Shown in pieces: positions 11,170 to 19,693 of a stretch of 64,000 bases of DNA. A program made the translations under genes and the position numbers. This DNA comes from an uncultured Lentibacter sp. (GTDB taxonomy: Bacteria > Pseudomonadota > Alphaproteobacteria > Rhodobacterales > Rhodobacteraceae). The stretch spans positions 124,001 to 188,000 of the forward strand of contig NZ_CAKZKL010000010.1 in assembly GCF_937123735.1 (NCBI RefSeq), read 5' to 3'. The notes under the pieces are model-generated. The model made no database searches, was not told the DNA's origin, and was given only the letters and a program-made list of their open reading frames with translations. The first letter of the stretch is position 1; each line of letters opens with the position of its first letter.

Positions 11170-11339
11170 GAGGTATTTGTGACCAGAAGAAGCTAGGGTT
11201 TCAGGAATGACCCCCGTTTGCACCAAGCACAAACGGGGGCTTCTCCTGGTGCGGCCATCGGCTCCTCAGCCTGTTCCGCAATACAAGCTTAGCCAATGAT
11301 GGTTAACATTTCATTGCTTCTTCTGGTCATAAATACCTC
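11170..11339. repeat. Pair of inverted 23-bp gene-end repeats
   Basis: GAGGTATTTGTGACCAGAAG... at 11170-11192 and its reverse complement at 11317-11339 match at 22 of 23 positions. They flank 124 bases that include a terminator-like hairpin. Single, more degenerate copies of the same element occur at 22035-22057 and 58596-58619, each just after a gene end. The element looks like a dispersed intergenic repeat of roseobacter genomes; no coding sequence or transposase is nearby. Directly after the second copy a 9-bp-stem hairpin lies at 11347-11367 (CTGGGGGAC, loop AGC). The rest of 11033-11484 holds no gene I can support. Confidence 0.7.
11211..11239 (+). terminator. Terminator-like hairpin downstream of the aminotransferase gene
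   Basis: CCCCCGTTTG (11211-11220) pairs perfectly with CAAACGGGGG (11230-11239) around a nine-base loop. The following CTTCTCCT is only moderately T-rich, so it may be a weak intrinsic terminator or an RNA-stabilising 3' hairpin. It lies 179 bases after the aminotransferase stop. Confidence 0.5.
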
Positions 11340-11451
11340 AGGGGGTCTGGGGGACAGCGTCCCCCAGCGGGTCGCCGCGGCCGCGAAGCGGAGGCGGGGA
11401 AAACCAAGACACGCGAAACGGTTGCTACGAATCGCCGCCTGCGCTAAGAAA

Positions 11452-11465
11452 TGAACAACTGTTCA
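11452..11465. promoter_or_regulatory. Palindromic operator-like site before ivd
   Basis: TGAACA-AC-TGTTCA is an inverted repeat of two 6-bp arms with a 2-base spacer, placed 19 bases before the ivd start and directly before its ribosome site. Short symmetric arms of this kind are typical of TetR/AcrR-family operators. No regulator gene is adjacent, so the cognate protein is unknown. Confidence 0.45.
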
Positions 11466-11484
11466 ATAAATGGAGGGCAAGCGC

Positions 11485-12648
11485 ATGTTCATGGGTTCAA
11501 TGAAATTTGATTTGGGCGAGGATGTGAACGCCCTACAGGAGATGGTTCATCGCTGGGCACAGGAGCGCGTGAAGCCGATGGCGGCGCAGATTGATGCCAC
11601 GAATGAATTTCCGGCCGAGCTTTGGACCGAAATGGGAGAGCTGGGGCTGCTGGGCATCACCACGCCGGAAGAATACGGTGGTGCCGGGATGTCTTATCTC
11701 GCGCATGTCATTGCGGTGGAAGAGATCGCCCGGGCCTCGGCCTCGGTCTCACTCTCATACGGTGCCCATTCCAACCTTTGTGTCAACCAGATCAAGCTCA
11801 ATGGCACCCATGAGCAGAAGCTGACATATCTGCCAAAGCTTCTTTCGGGCGAGCATGTAGGTGCTTTGGCCATGTCCGAGCCGAGTGCAGGGTCTGATGT
11901 GGTGTCCATGAAGTTGCGCGCCGAGAAGCGCAACGATCGGTTTGTGCTCAACGGCTCAAAATACTGGATCACCAATGGCCCTGACGCCGAAACGCTCGTT
12001 GTCTATGCCAAGACAGACCCGGACGCGGGCGCCAAGGGCATCACGGCGTTCATCATCGAGAAGTCTATGGCGGGTTTTAGCACGTCTCCCCATTTTGACA
12101 AACTTGGGATGCGCGGCTCCAACACCGCCGAGCTGATTTTCGAGAATGTCGAGGTGCCGTTTGAGAATATCCTTGGCGAGGAAGGCAAGGGCGTGCGCGT
12201 TTTGATGTCTGGTTTGGACTATGAGCGCGTGGTGCTTGCCGGGATCGGCACGGGGATCATGGCGGGCTGTCTGGATGCGGTCATGCCCTATATGGCCGAG
12301 CGCAAGCAGTTCGGTCAGCCGATCGGGAACTTCCAGCTCATGCAGGGCAAGATTGCCGATATGTACACCAAGATGAACTCGGCGCGCGCCTATGTTTACG
12401 AGGCGGCCAAGGCTTGTGATCGGGGCGATATCACCCGTCAGGACGCGGCGGCGTGCTGTCTTTATGCCTCCGAAGAAGCCATGGTTGTGGCGCATCAGGC
12501 GGTGCAGGCCTTTGGCGGGGCGGGATACCTCTCTGACAACCCCGTGGGGCGGATCTTCCGCGACGCCAAGCTCATGGAGATCGGCGCGGGCACAAGCGAG
12601 ATCCGCCGGATGCTGATCGGTCGCGAGCTGATGGGGATGTATATCTAG
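11485..12648 (+). CDS. ivd: Isovaleryl-CoA dehydrogenase
   Basis: This 387-residue acyl-CoA dehydrogenase oxidises isovaleryl-CoA to 3-methylcrotonyl-CoA and passes electrons to ETF. FAD/substrate motifs are [34 protein letters not shown] and [10 protein letters not shown], with [20 protein letters not shown] and [18 protein letters not shown] at the C terminus. The start ATG 11485 is preceded by GGAGGG at eight bases; a more upstream ATG (11470) overlaps that ribosome site. The operon mates mccB, mccA, HMG-CoA lyase and hydratase fix the role as leucine degradation. The next gene starts on the base after the TAG stop. Confidence 0.95.
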   Translation: MFMGSMKFDLGEDVNALQEMVHRWAQERVKPMAAQIDATNEFPAELWTEMGELGLLGITTPEEYGGAGMSYLAHVIAVEEIARASASVSLSYGAHSNLCVNQIKLNGTHEQKLTYLPKLLSGEHVGALAMSEPSAGSDVVSMKLRAEKRNDRFVLNGSKYWITNGPDAETLVVYAKTDPDAGAKGITAFIIEKSMAGFSTSPHFDKLGMRGSNTAELIFENVEVPFENILGEEGKGVRVLMSGLDYERVVLAGIGTGIMAGCLDAVMPYMAERKQFGQPIGNFQLMQGKIADMYTKMNSARAYVYEAAKACDRGDITRQDAAACCLYASEEAMVVAHQAVQAFGGAGYLSDNPVGRIFRDAKLMEIGAGTSEIRRMLIGRELMGMYI

Positions 12649-13911
12649 ATGTCGGACTTGGCACCAATTATTGCTTTTGGCGGGTGTTTGACCGCTGGCG
12701 TGCTTTGGTTGGCCAATTCATCTTTGAAGGCTCGTATTCGGATACTTGAAAACGATATTTCGCGACAGAAACAACAAAGTCTTGAAGACAAACTGCTCGC
12801 TGAGGAGGGCGCGAAAAAACTCAAGAATGCCCTTCTAGAACAGCGGGGTGAAACGTCGCAAATCAAAACAAAAAGCGAAAAACAGAAAGAGGTTATAGTA
12901 GGCCTAGAAAGCCTCATATTGGAAAAGAACCTACAATTTCCTTGGTTGGTAACGGCATTTTCTGACTTTCAAGAAATTCTTGGAAAAAGAGATGAAGAAG
13001 CACTGCGCTTCAAGACGCGAGCTGCTCCAAAGGCTGCTGAAAAGGTAAAGGAAGCGACCGAGCGCGCAAAAAATGCAGAGCGGCGCTACCGAATGCTCAA
13101 GTATCGGATCGATTTTTACGAGAAATACTTCCCTTGGATCACAGAGGTCACTGGAGACAATCTCGAAAGCTTGTTAAAAAACAGTGCTAATGGCGTTGAG
13201 GATGATCAGCAGCCTGCAACTGAAGACAGGGTGCAAAACTATTTATCTCTTGAAGAGTTTAAAGCGCTTTCTTTGACTGAACGTAACCAACTTGCTCTTG
13301 ATCGGTGGAAGAAAAACCGAAAGTCGAGTTGGGAAATCGGGCGTTTATATGAACGCTTTATCGGATACGAATATGAACAGCAGGGTTATACTGTCGAATA
13401 CTACGGCGCTATAAAGGGCTTCGACGATCTAGGACGCGATTTGATTGTCACCAAGGGGGGCAAGGTTCTTATCGTTCAATGTAAGTATTGGGCACAAGAA
13501 AAAACGATACATGAAAAACATGTGTTTCAACTTTTTGGATCTGTCGTTGAATATGTTGCACGACAAAATACGATTGGCGAAACTAAGCCCTTGTTTGATG
13601 CATTTGAGAAGCTTGCAGATATTCGAGCGGTCTTTGTGACATCAACAACACTAAGCGATCGTGCGAGAGATTTTGCTAAGCTTCTAAATGTTGAAGTTAG
13701 GGAAGGCGTCCCACTTTCTGACTATCCCTTGATTAAATGTAATATTTCTAAACGCGCAAGCGAACGTGTTTACCATCTCCCTTTTGATCAACAGTATGAT
13801 CGCACTGTAATCGAGCGAAACACAGGAGAGTGCTATGCTTGGTCGGTTGCAGAAGCCGAAGCGTCTGGCTTCAGAAGGGCTTTTCGCTGGCGCCCAGAGG
13901 CAGGGGACTAA
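12649..13911 (+). CDS. Membrane-anchored Mrr-type restriction endonuclease domain protein, foreign-looking
   Basis: This 420-residue protein has three parts: a single N-terminal membrane helix (about residues 6-23), a long Lys/Glu-rich coiled coil (about 26-160), and an Mrr-like nuclease domain (about 225-350). The catalytic set of the PD-(D/E)xK fold is visible: GRLYERF with Glu235, FDDLGRDLIV with Asp264, and QCK at 277-279. The C-terminal tail TGECYAWSVAEAEASGF...AFRW resembles small Cys-containing tails found on such nucleases. Codon use is far more AT-rich than in the neighbours (many AAA, GAA, ATT, TTT), a sign of recent transfer. It sits between ivd and the acyl-CoA synthetase, co-directional, with its ATG on the base after the ivd stop. 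The likely role is DNA restriction or defence; this is inference. Confidence 0.85.
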   Translation: MSDLAPIIAFGGCLTAGVLWLANSSLKARIRILENDISRQKQQSLEDKLLAEEGAKKLKNALLEQRGETSQIKTKSEKQKEVIVGLESLILEKNLQFPWLVTAFSDFQEILGKRDEEALRFKTRAAPKAAEKVKEATERAKNAERRYRMLKYRIDFYEKYFPWITEVTGDNLESLLKNSANGVEDDQQPATEDRVQNYLSLEEFKALSLTERNQLALDRWKKNRKSSWEIGRLYERFIGYEYEQQGYTVEYYGAIKGFDDLGRDLIVTKGGKVLIVQCKYWAQEKTIHEKHVFQLFGSVVEYVARQNTIGETKPLFDAFEKLADIRAVFVTSTTLSDRARDFAKLLNVEVREGVPLSDYPLIKCNISKRASERVYHLPFDQQYDRTVIERNTGECYAWSVAEAEASGFRRAFRWRPEAGD

Positions 13912-13914
13912 GAA

Positions 13915-15438
13915 TTGTTGCAGCGCGACTTAGATTATGAGGCACTTCGCGACGGCTTTTCATGGGCCATTCCAGAGCGGCTCAATATGGCGGCGCAGGT
14001 TTTGGCGCAGCCTGCACAGCAGGTGGCGATCATTGATCTCTCCGAGGGGCGGCGCGACATCACCTATGGTGCGCTTTCAGATATGGCGGGGCGTTTGGCG
14101 CTGGCCTTGTCGCGGCGTGTTGCGCGTGGCGAGCGCGTGGGCGTGCTTTTCTCGCAGGACGCCTGGTGCGCGGCGGCGCATATTGCAATCTGGAAGATCG
14201 GCGCGATCTCTGTGCCCTTGTTCAAGCTGTTCAAGCGGGATGCTTTGGGGAGCCGCATAAGCGACAGCGGTTTAGCGCTCGTTGTGACGGATGGCGAGGG
14301 CGCTGCGATGCTCAGCGGCTTGGCGGAGGCTGTCTTGCCCTATGATCTGCCTGAGGGCGATGTGGCGATGGCAGAGACAGCGGCAGAAGACCCCGCTGTG
14401 CTCATCTACACCAGCGGCACAACGGGCAAACCCAAGGGCGCGCTTCATGCGCACCGGATGCTCACAGGGCATTTGCCGGGGGTTGAAATGAGCCATGATT
14501 TCCTTGGGCAGCCTGCTGATGTGCTCTGGACGCCTGCCGATTGGGCCTGGATTGGCGGCTTGTTTGACGTGCTCATGCCGGGGCTGGCGCTTGGGGTGCC
14601 TGTGGTGGCGGCGCGTTTGCCCAAGTTCACGGCTCAGGAGGCGGCGCGGATTTGCCGCGAGGGCGCTGTGCGCAACGTGTTTTTCCCGCCCACGGCGCTT
14701 CGGATGCTGAAGGCGGCAGATCAAAGCATTGCCGGCTTGCGCTCGGTGGCCTCTGGCGGTGAGCCGCTTGGGGCCGAGATGCTGGCCTGGGGGCATGAAG
14801 CCTTTGGTGTGAGCCTCAACGAGTTTTACGGGCAGACCGAGTGCAATATGGCGGTTTCGTCCTGCGGGGCGCTGTTTGCGCCTTTGGGCGGGGCCACGGG
14901 CAAGGCGGTGCCGGGGTTTGACGTGGCTGTTCTTGACGAGAGCGGCCAGAAAACCGCAGGCGAGGGCGATATTGCCGTGAAGCGCGGGGCGGCGAGCCTG
15001 ATGCTGGGCTATTGGCGCAATCCTGAGGCCACGGCGGAAAAGTTTCGCGGCGACTGGCTGATCACCGGCGACCGTGGGGTGATGGAGGGTGAGTTCATCC
15101 GCTTTTTGGGGCGCGAGGATGATGTGATTTCCTCCGGTGGTTACCGCATTGGCCCGGCCGAGATTGAAGATTGTTTGATGACCCACCCGAGCGTGGCCAC
15201 TGTTGGGGTTGTGGGCAAGCCCGATGCGCTGCGCCACGAGATTGTGAAGGCCTATGTTGTCTTGAAAGACGGGGCAGAGACCAGTGCTGAGGCGCTGCAG
15301 GACTGGGTCAGGACACGTTTGGCGCGCTACAGCTATCCGCGGGAAGTTGAGTTTTTGGCAGAGCTGCCCATGACAGTGACGGGCAAGGTGATCCGCAAGG
15401 CACTGAAGGCGCGCGCGGCCGCGGAGGCAAAGCCATGA
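13915..15438 (+). CDS. AMP-dependent acyl-CoA synthetase
   Basis: This 507-residue ANL-superfamily enzyme activates a carboxylic acid to its CoA thioester through an acyl-AMP. Motifs in order: IYTSGTTGKPKGALHAHRM (P-loop), FYGQTECNMA, GDRGVMEGEFIRFLGREDD with the hinge region, GYRIGPAEIEDC, and the C-terminal catalytic Lys in TVTGKVIRKALK. In a leucine operon it may activate isovalerate or a similar short/medium-chain acid. The start is a TTG at 13915 with an AGGGG run inside the end of the preceding nuclease gene; I see no in-frame ATG before residue 25. The stop overlaps the next gene by four bases (ATGA). Confidence 0.9.
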   Translation: MLQRDLDYEALRDGFSWAIPERLNMAAQVLAQPAQQVAIIDLSEGRRDITYGALSDMAGRLALALSRRVARGERVGVLFSQDAWCAAAHIAIWKIGAISVPLFKLFKRDALGSRISDSGLALVVTDGEGAAMLSGLAEAVLPYDLPEGDVAMAETAAEDPAVLIYTSGTTGKPKGALHAHRMLTGHLPGVEMSHDFLGQPADVLWTPADWAWIGGLFDVLMPGLALGVPVVAARLPKFTAQEAARICREGAVRNVFFPPTALRMLKAADQSIAGLRSVASGGEPLGAEMLAWGHEAFGVSLNEFYGQTECNMAVSSCGALFAPLGGATGKAVPGFDVAVLDESGQKTAGEGDIAVKRGAASLMLGYWRNPEATAEKFRGDWLITGDRGVMEGEFIRFLGREDDVISSGGYRIGPAEIEDCLMTHPSVATVGVVGKPDALRHEIVKAYVVLKDGAETSAEALQDWVRTRLARYSYPREVEFLAELPMTVTGKVIRKALKARAAAEAKP

Positions 15439-15935
15439 AAGCTTTGATCCTTTCAGCTGCGGTGCTGTTCAGCGCAGGCACGCCCCTTGCGGCGGGGGAT
15501 TTGATTGATCGTGCGCGTGTGATGGCCTGTTATCAGGAGCATATCGAGGCGCGGGAGGCTTTGAACTGTATCGGCGCGGCGGCTGCGGCCTGTCAGGAGA
15601 TCCACACCGATCAGTTCGAGGGCAGCACGACCGTCGGGATTGCAGCGTGTTTGAGTGCGGAAACCGAGGTTTGGGATGCGCTGCTCAACACAAACTACCG
15701 CCTGCGCAGGGCCGAGATGGCGGCGCAAGATGCCGATCAGGGCACACCGCTGATGGCGCGGGTTGAGGCCTTGCGCCAGGCCCAGCGCGCCTGGATCGCC
15801 TTTCGGGATGCGGAGTGTCGCCGGTTGTATGCCGAACACCAGGGCGGCACGCTGCGCACCATCATTGGCGCGAGCTGTCATTTGACTTTGACGGCTCGGC
15901 GCGCCGTAGACCTTTATCTTGCTTCACCAGAATAG
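15435..15935 (+). CDS. Secreted DUF1311/LprI-like protein
   Basis: This 166-residue protein has a Sec signal peptide ([21 protein letters not shown], cleavage near residue 20). Its mature part has several Cys and a C-terminal [20 protein letters not shown] followed by [11 protein letters not shown], the pattern of the DUF1311 (lysozyme inhibitor LprI-like) family. Its periplasmic location is well supported; its role is not. It overlaps the acyl-CoA synthetase by four bases and precedes mccB by 11 bases, so it is a co-translated member of the leucine operon although it has no evident place in that pathway. Confidence 0.75.
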   Translation: MKALILSAAVLFSAGTPLAAGDLIDRARVMACYQEHIEAREALNCIGAAAAACQEIHTDQFEGSTTVGIAACLSAETEVWDALLNTNYRLRRAEMAAQDADQGTPLMARVEALRQAQRAWIAFRDAECRRLYAEHQGGTLRTIIGASCHLTLTARRAVDLYLASPE

Positions 15936-15946
15936 GACGCATGACA

Positions 15947-17551
15947 ATGAAACTCTCTTCTCAAGCTCTCCCCAGCAGCGCCGATTTCAAGGCCAACCGC
16001 GAGGGGCATCTGGAGGCGCTGCGTGTGGTGCAAGAGGCGGCCGAGGCCGCCGCGCTGGGCGGTGGTGAGCGCGCACGCACGCGCCATGTCAGCCGTGGCA
16101 AGATGTTGCCGCGCGACCGGGTGGCGAACCTTCTGGATGCGGGCAGCCCGTTTTTGGAGGTCGGAGCGACGGCGGCCTATGGGATGTATGACAATGCCGC
16201 GCCTGCCGCGGGGGTGATTGCCGGGATAGGGGTGGTCTCGGGGCAAGAGTGCATGATTGTGTGCAATGATGCCACCGTGAAGGGGGGCACTTATTTTCCC
16301 ATGACCGTGAAGAAGCACCTGCGCGCCCAGGAAATAGCCGAGCAGAACCATTTGCCCTGCATTTATCTGGTGGACAGTGGCGGGGCAAACCTGCCGCAGC
16401 AGGACGAGGTTTTTCCGGATCGGGACCACTTTGGCCGGATTTTTTACAATCAGGCGCAGATGAGCGCGAAGGGGATTGCCCAGATTGCCGTGGTGATGGG
16501 GTCGTGCACGGCGGGGGGCGCTTATGTGCCTGCGATGTCTGATGTGACCATCATTGTAAAGGAACAGGGGACGATCTTTCTGGCCGGCCCGCCTTTGGTC
16601 AAGGCGGCCACGGGGGAGGTTGTGACGGCGGAAGACCTCGGCGGCGGAGATGTGCACACGCGCCTTTCGGGTGTGGCAGATTATCTCGCGGAAGACGACG
16701 CCCACGCGCTGGCCCTGGCGCGCCGGGCCGTGAGCCATCTCAACCGCCAGCGTCCCGCGAGTGTGGATTGGCAGACCAGCGAGGAGCCGGCCTATGACCC
16801 CGAGGAGATATTTGGCGTCGTGCCTGCGGATTTGCGCAGACCTTACGACATTCGCGAGGTGATTGCCCGTCTGGTGGACGGTTCGCGCTTTGATGAATTC
16901 AAGCCGCGCTATGGCGAGACCCTTGTGACAGGCTTTGCCCATGTGAAGGGCTGCCCTGTGGGGATAGTTGCCAACAATGGAGTGTTGTTCTCTGAAGCGG
17001 CCCAGAAGGGCGCGCATTTTGTGGAGCTGTGCAGCCAGCGCAAGATTCCGTTGGTGTTCTTGCAAAACATAACTGGCTTCATGGTGGGCCGGAAGTATGA
17101 GAACGAAGGGATCGCGCGCCACGGGGCCAAGATGGTGACGGCTGTGGCCACAACGAGCGTGCCCAAGATCACCATGCTTGTGGGCGGCTCTTTTGGTGCG
17201 GGCAACTACGGCATGGCGGGGCGGGCATATTCGCCGCGCTTCCTTTGGAGCTGGCCCAATTCGCGTATTTCGGTGATGGGCGGCGAGCAGGCGGCGGGTG
17301 TTCTGGCCACTGTGAAGCGTGACGGGATCGAGCGGGCCGGTGGCAGCTGGTCTGCCGAGGAGGAGGCCAGTTTCAAGCAACCAACGATTGATATGTTTGA
17401 GGAGCAGGCGCATCCGCTTTATGCCAGTGCGCGGCTTTGGGACGACGGGATCATTGATCCGCGCAAGAGCCGCGATGTGCTGGCGCTTTCGTTGCGCGCC
17501 GCGCTCAATGCACCCATTCAAGACACCCGTTTTGGCGTGTTCAGGATGTAA
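15947..17551 (+). CDS. mccB: 3-methylcrotonyl-CoA carboxylase, carboxyltransferase (beta) subunit
   Basis: This ~534-residue carboxyltransferase moves carboxyl from biotin on MccA to 3-methylcrotonyl-CoA. It has the crotonase-fold N and C halves: [24 protein letters not shown] oxyanion region, [37 protein letters not shown], and [31 protein letters not shown] in the C half, all typical of MccB. AGGA nine bases before ATG 15947 favours that start over the in-frame ATG at 15941, which leaves only three bases of spacing. It is followed by a small open frame and then mccA. Confidence 0.95.
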   Translation: MKLSSQALPSSADFKANREGHLEALRVVQEAAEAAALGGGERARTRHVSRGKMLPRDRVANLLDAGSPFLEVGATAAYGMYDNAAPAAGVIAGIGVVSGQECMIVCNDATVKGGTYFPMTVKKHLRAQEIAEQNHLPCIYLVDSGGANLPQQDEVFPDRDHFGRIFYNQAQMSAKGIAQIAVVMGSCTAGGAYVPAMSDVTIIVKEQGTIFLAGPPLVKAATGEVVTAEDLGGGDVHTRLSGVADYLAEDDAHALALARRAVSHLNRQRPASVDWQTSEEPAYDPEEIFGVVPADLRRPYDIREVIARLVDGSRFDEFKPRYGETLVTGFAHVKGCPVGIVANNGVLFSEAAQKGAHFVELCSQRKIPLVFLQNITGFMVGRKYENEGIARHGAKMVTAVATTSVPKITMLVGGSFGAGNYGMAGRAYSPRFLWSWPNSRISVMGGEQAAGVLATVKRDGIERAGGSWSAEEEASFKQPTIDMFEEQAHPLYASARLWDDGIIDPRKSRDVLALSLRAALNAPIQDTRFGVFRM

Positions 17552-17553
17552 AG

Positions 17554-17754
17554 ATGACTGCAAGCGCGCCACGCCAACAGAGTTATCTCTTCCAGAGCGG
17601 CAGAGGGTGCTGCGGGCGGCGAATTTGCGATGTGAAACCAAAGGCGGGCGGGCAGAGCAGCCTGTTTTGCCGTGACACCGGATTAGACCCTGAGATGGCG
17701 CTCGTTTGCACGCCGTTTGCTGGGGGCAAGGATTTTGGAGAGAGCAATGTTTGA
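17554..17754 (+). CDS. Possible small protein between mccB and mccA
   Basis: This open frame of 66 codons begins at an ATG two bases after the mccB stop, has AGGA seven bases upstream (inside the end of mccB), and ends eight bases into mccA. It contains five Cys, four of them in the middle (GCCGRRICDVKPK, SSLFCRD). I recognise no family. The tight spacing is what a translated gene would show, but the segment could also be a non-coding linker with a chance frame. Without it the gap between mccB and mccA would be 195 bases, unusual for this compact operon. Confidence 0.3.
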   Translation: MTASAPRQQSYLFQSGRGCCGRRICDVKPKAGGQSSLFCRDTGLDPEMALVCTPFAGGKDFGESNV

Positions 17755-19693
17755 CAAGATTTTGGTGGCCAACCGGGGCGAGATTGCCTGTCGCGTGATT
17801 GAAAGCGCCCGGGCGCTGGGGGTTCGGACGGTGGCGGTTTACTCCGATGCCGACCGTGCGGCCAAGCATGTGGCGCTGGCTGATGAGGCTGTGCATATCG
17901 GCGCATCTGCCCCGGCCGAAAGCTATCTGCGCGGGGATGTGATCATCGCGGCGGCCAAGGCCACAGGCGCGCAGGCGATTCACCCGGGATATGGCTTTTT
18001 GAGCGAGAACCCCGATTTTGTGGAAGCCGTCGAGGCGGCGGGGCTGGTCTTTATCGGGCCCTCTGCCAGCGCGATCCGCGCGATGGGCCTCAAAGACGCC
18101 GCCAAAGCCTTGATGCATGAGGCGGGTGTGCCTGTTGTGCCCGGCTATCACGGGGCCAATCAGGACGCGGCGTTTCTGGCCAAGCAGGCCGAGGAGATCG
18201 GCTATCCTGTGCTGATCAAGGCTGTGGCGGGCGGCGGCGGCAAGGGGATGCGCCTTGTGGAGGCTGCGAGCGGATTTGACGCCGCACTGGCCAGCGCCAA
18301 GGGCGAGGCCAAGACGGCCTTTGGCAATGAGGACGTGCTGATCGAGAAGTTTGTGACCCAGCCACGGCACATTGAAGTGCAGGTGTTTGGTGATGGCCAG
18401 AGAGCTGTGCATCTCTTTGAGCGCGATTGCTCGCTGCAACGTCGCCACCAGAAGGTGATCGAGGAAGCGCCTGCGCCGGGCATGACGGAAGAGATGCGCG
18501 CGGCCATGGGCGACGCGGCTGTCAAGGCCGCCGAGGCGATTGGCTATAAGGGCGCGGGGACGATCGAGTTTATCGTAGATGGCTCGCAAGGGCTGCGCGC
18601 GGATGGTTTTTGGTTTATGGAGATGAACACGCGCTTGCAGGTCGAGCACCCTGTGACCGAGGCGATCACCGGGGTTGATCTTGTGGAGTGGCAGCTGCGG
18701 GTTGCCGCAGGAGAGGGGCTGCCCAAGCGCCAAGACGAGCTGACCATCACAGGCCACGCCTTTGAGAGCCGTCTTTATGCCGAGGACGTGCCCAAGGGCT
18801 TTTTGCCCGCAACTGGCACGCTGGCGCAGCTGGCGTTTCCTGAAGGCGTGCGGGCAGACAGCGGCGTGCGCACGGGCGATGCGATCAGCCCGTTTTATGA
18901 CCCGATGATTGCCAAGATCATCACCCACGGGCCAAGCCGCGCCGTGGCGCTCAAGCGCATGGCGAAAGCACTGATGGAGACGCAGGTGGCAGGGACGGTG
19001 ACGAACCTGAGCTTTCTGGGCGCGCTCTGTGCGCATGAAGGCTTTGCGGCGGGTGAGGTGGATACGGGGCTGATTGGCCGCGACATCGACAGCCTCGTGC
19101 AAGCGCCTGTGCCGAGCGATGCGCAGCGCGCTTTGGCGGCTTTGGTGGCTCTGGGTCTCACGCAGGCCGAATGGCCCACGGGGGTCCATCTCTGGAGCGC
19201 GATGCGGCGGCAGGTGGCTTTGCGCTTTGGTGAAGACGTGTTTGAAGCCATTGTGGAAAGCCTGTCTGCCGACGCGCATGACGTCACGCTGGGTGAAGTG
19301 CGTGTTGAGGCGCGCCGCGTGGGCGGGCGCTGGCTGCTGAACGGAGGGGTTGCGCCAGAGGCGGTGCAAATTGGCGGACAGGTGTTTGTTTTTGCGCATT
19401 ATGGCCTGAGCTTTGATGTGATTGATCCGCTGGATCGGGCGGCCTCGGCAGGGGCGGGCGCTGCGCTGATTGACGCGCCGATGCCCGGGCTTGTGAAGGC
19501 GGTGTTTGCCAAACCGGGCCAAGAGGTGAAGGCGGGCGACAGGCTGGCCATTCTGGAAGCGATGAAGATGGAGCACGCGCTATTGGCGGCGCGCGATGGA
19601 ACCGTGGCCGAAGTGCTGGTTGAGGCGGGCGCGCAGGTGGATGCGGGTGCCGCGCTCATCAGGCTTGAAGAAGAGGCGGAGGTGGCGGCATGA
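17747..19693 (+). CDS. mccA: 3-methylcrotonyl-CoA carboxylase, biotin-containing (alpha) subunit
   Basis: This 648-residue protein starts with a biotin carboxylase (FDKILVANRGEIACRVI; Gly-rich ATP loop AVAGGGGKGMRLV; MEMNTRLQVEHPVTE), continues with a middle linker domain, and ends with a biotin carboxyl carrier domain whose biotinyl Lys lies in EAMKMEHAL (about residue 610). It carboxylates biotin with ATP and bicarbonate for MccB. ATG 17747 has GGAGAGAG upstream and matches the family N terminus; upstream in-frame codons are not conserved-looking. The stop overlaps the GST gene by four bases. BirA, encoded at 39831-40571, would attach the biotin. Confidence 0.97.
   Translation: MFDKILVANRGEIACRVIESARALGVRTVAVYSDADRAAKHVALADEAVHIGASAPAESYLRGDVIIAAAKATGAQAIHPGYGFLSENPDFVEAVEAAGLVFIGPSASAIRAMGLKDAAKALMHEAGVPVVPGYHGANQDAAFLAKQAEEIGYPVLIKAVAGGGGKGMRLVEAASGFDAALASAKGEAKTAFGNEDVLIEKFVTQPRHIEVQVFGDGQRAVHLFERDCSLQRRHQKVIEEAPAPGMTEEMRAAMGDAAVKAAEAIGYKGAGTIEFIVDGSQGLRADGFWFMEMNTRLQVEHPVTEAITGVDLVEWQLRVAAGEGLPKRQDELTITGHAFESRLYAEDVPKGFLPATGTLAQLAFPEGVRADSGVRTGDAISPFYDPMIAKIITHGPSRAVALKRMAKALMETQVAGTVTNLSFLGALCAHEGFAAGEVDTGLIGRDIDSLVQAPVPSDAQRALAALVALGLTQAEWPTGVHLWSAMRRQVALRFGEDVFEAIVESLSADAHDVTLGEVRVEARRVGGRWLLNGGVAPEAVQIGGQVFVFAHYGLSFDVIDPLDRAASAGAGAALIDAPMPGLVKAVFAKPGQEVKAGDRLAILEAMKMEHALLAARDGTVAEVLVEAGAQVDAGAALIRLEEEAEVAA

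Noticed and set aside
12649..13911. Possibility that the AT-rich nuclease gene belongs to a prophage or transposon
   Set aside because: No integrase, transposase, terminal repeats or tRNA site lie on either side; only this one gene appears foreign, so I treat it as a single-gene insertion.
15914..19576. A 1220-codon open frame on the minus strand opposite mccB and mccA
   Set aside because: It lies fully antisense to two genes with clear domain motifs, its translation is His/Arg/Pro-rich with no recognisable domain, and long antisense frames are expected in GC-rich coding DNA.
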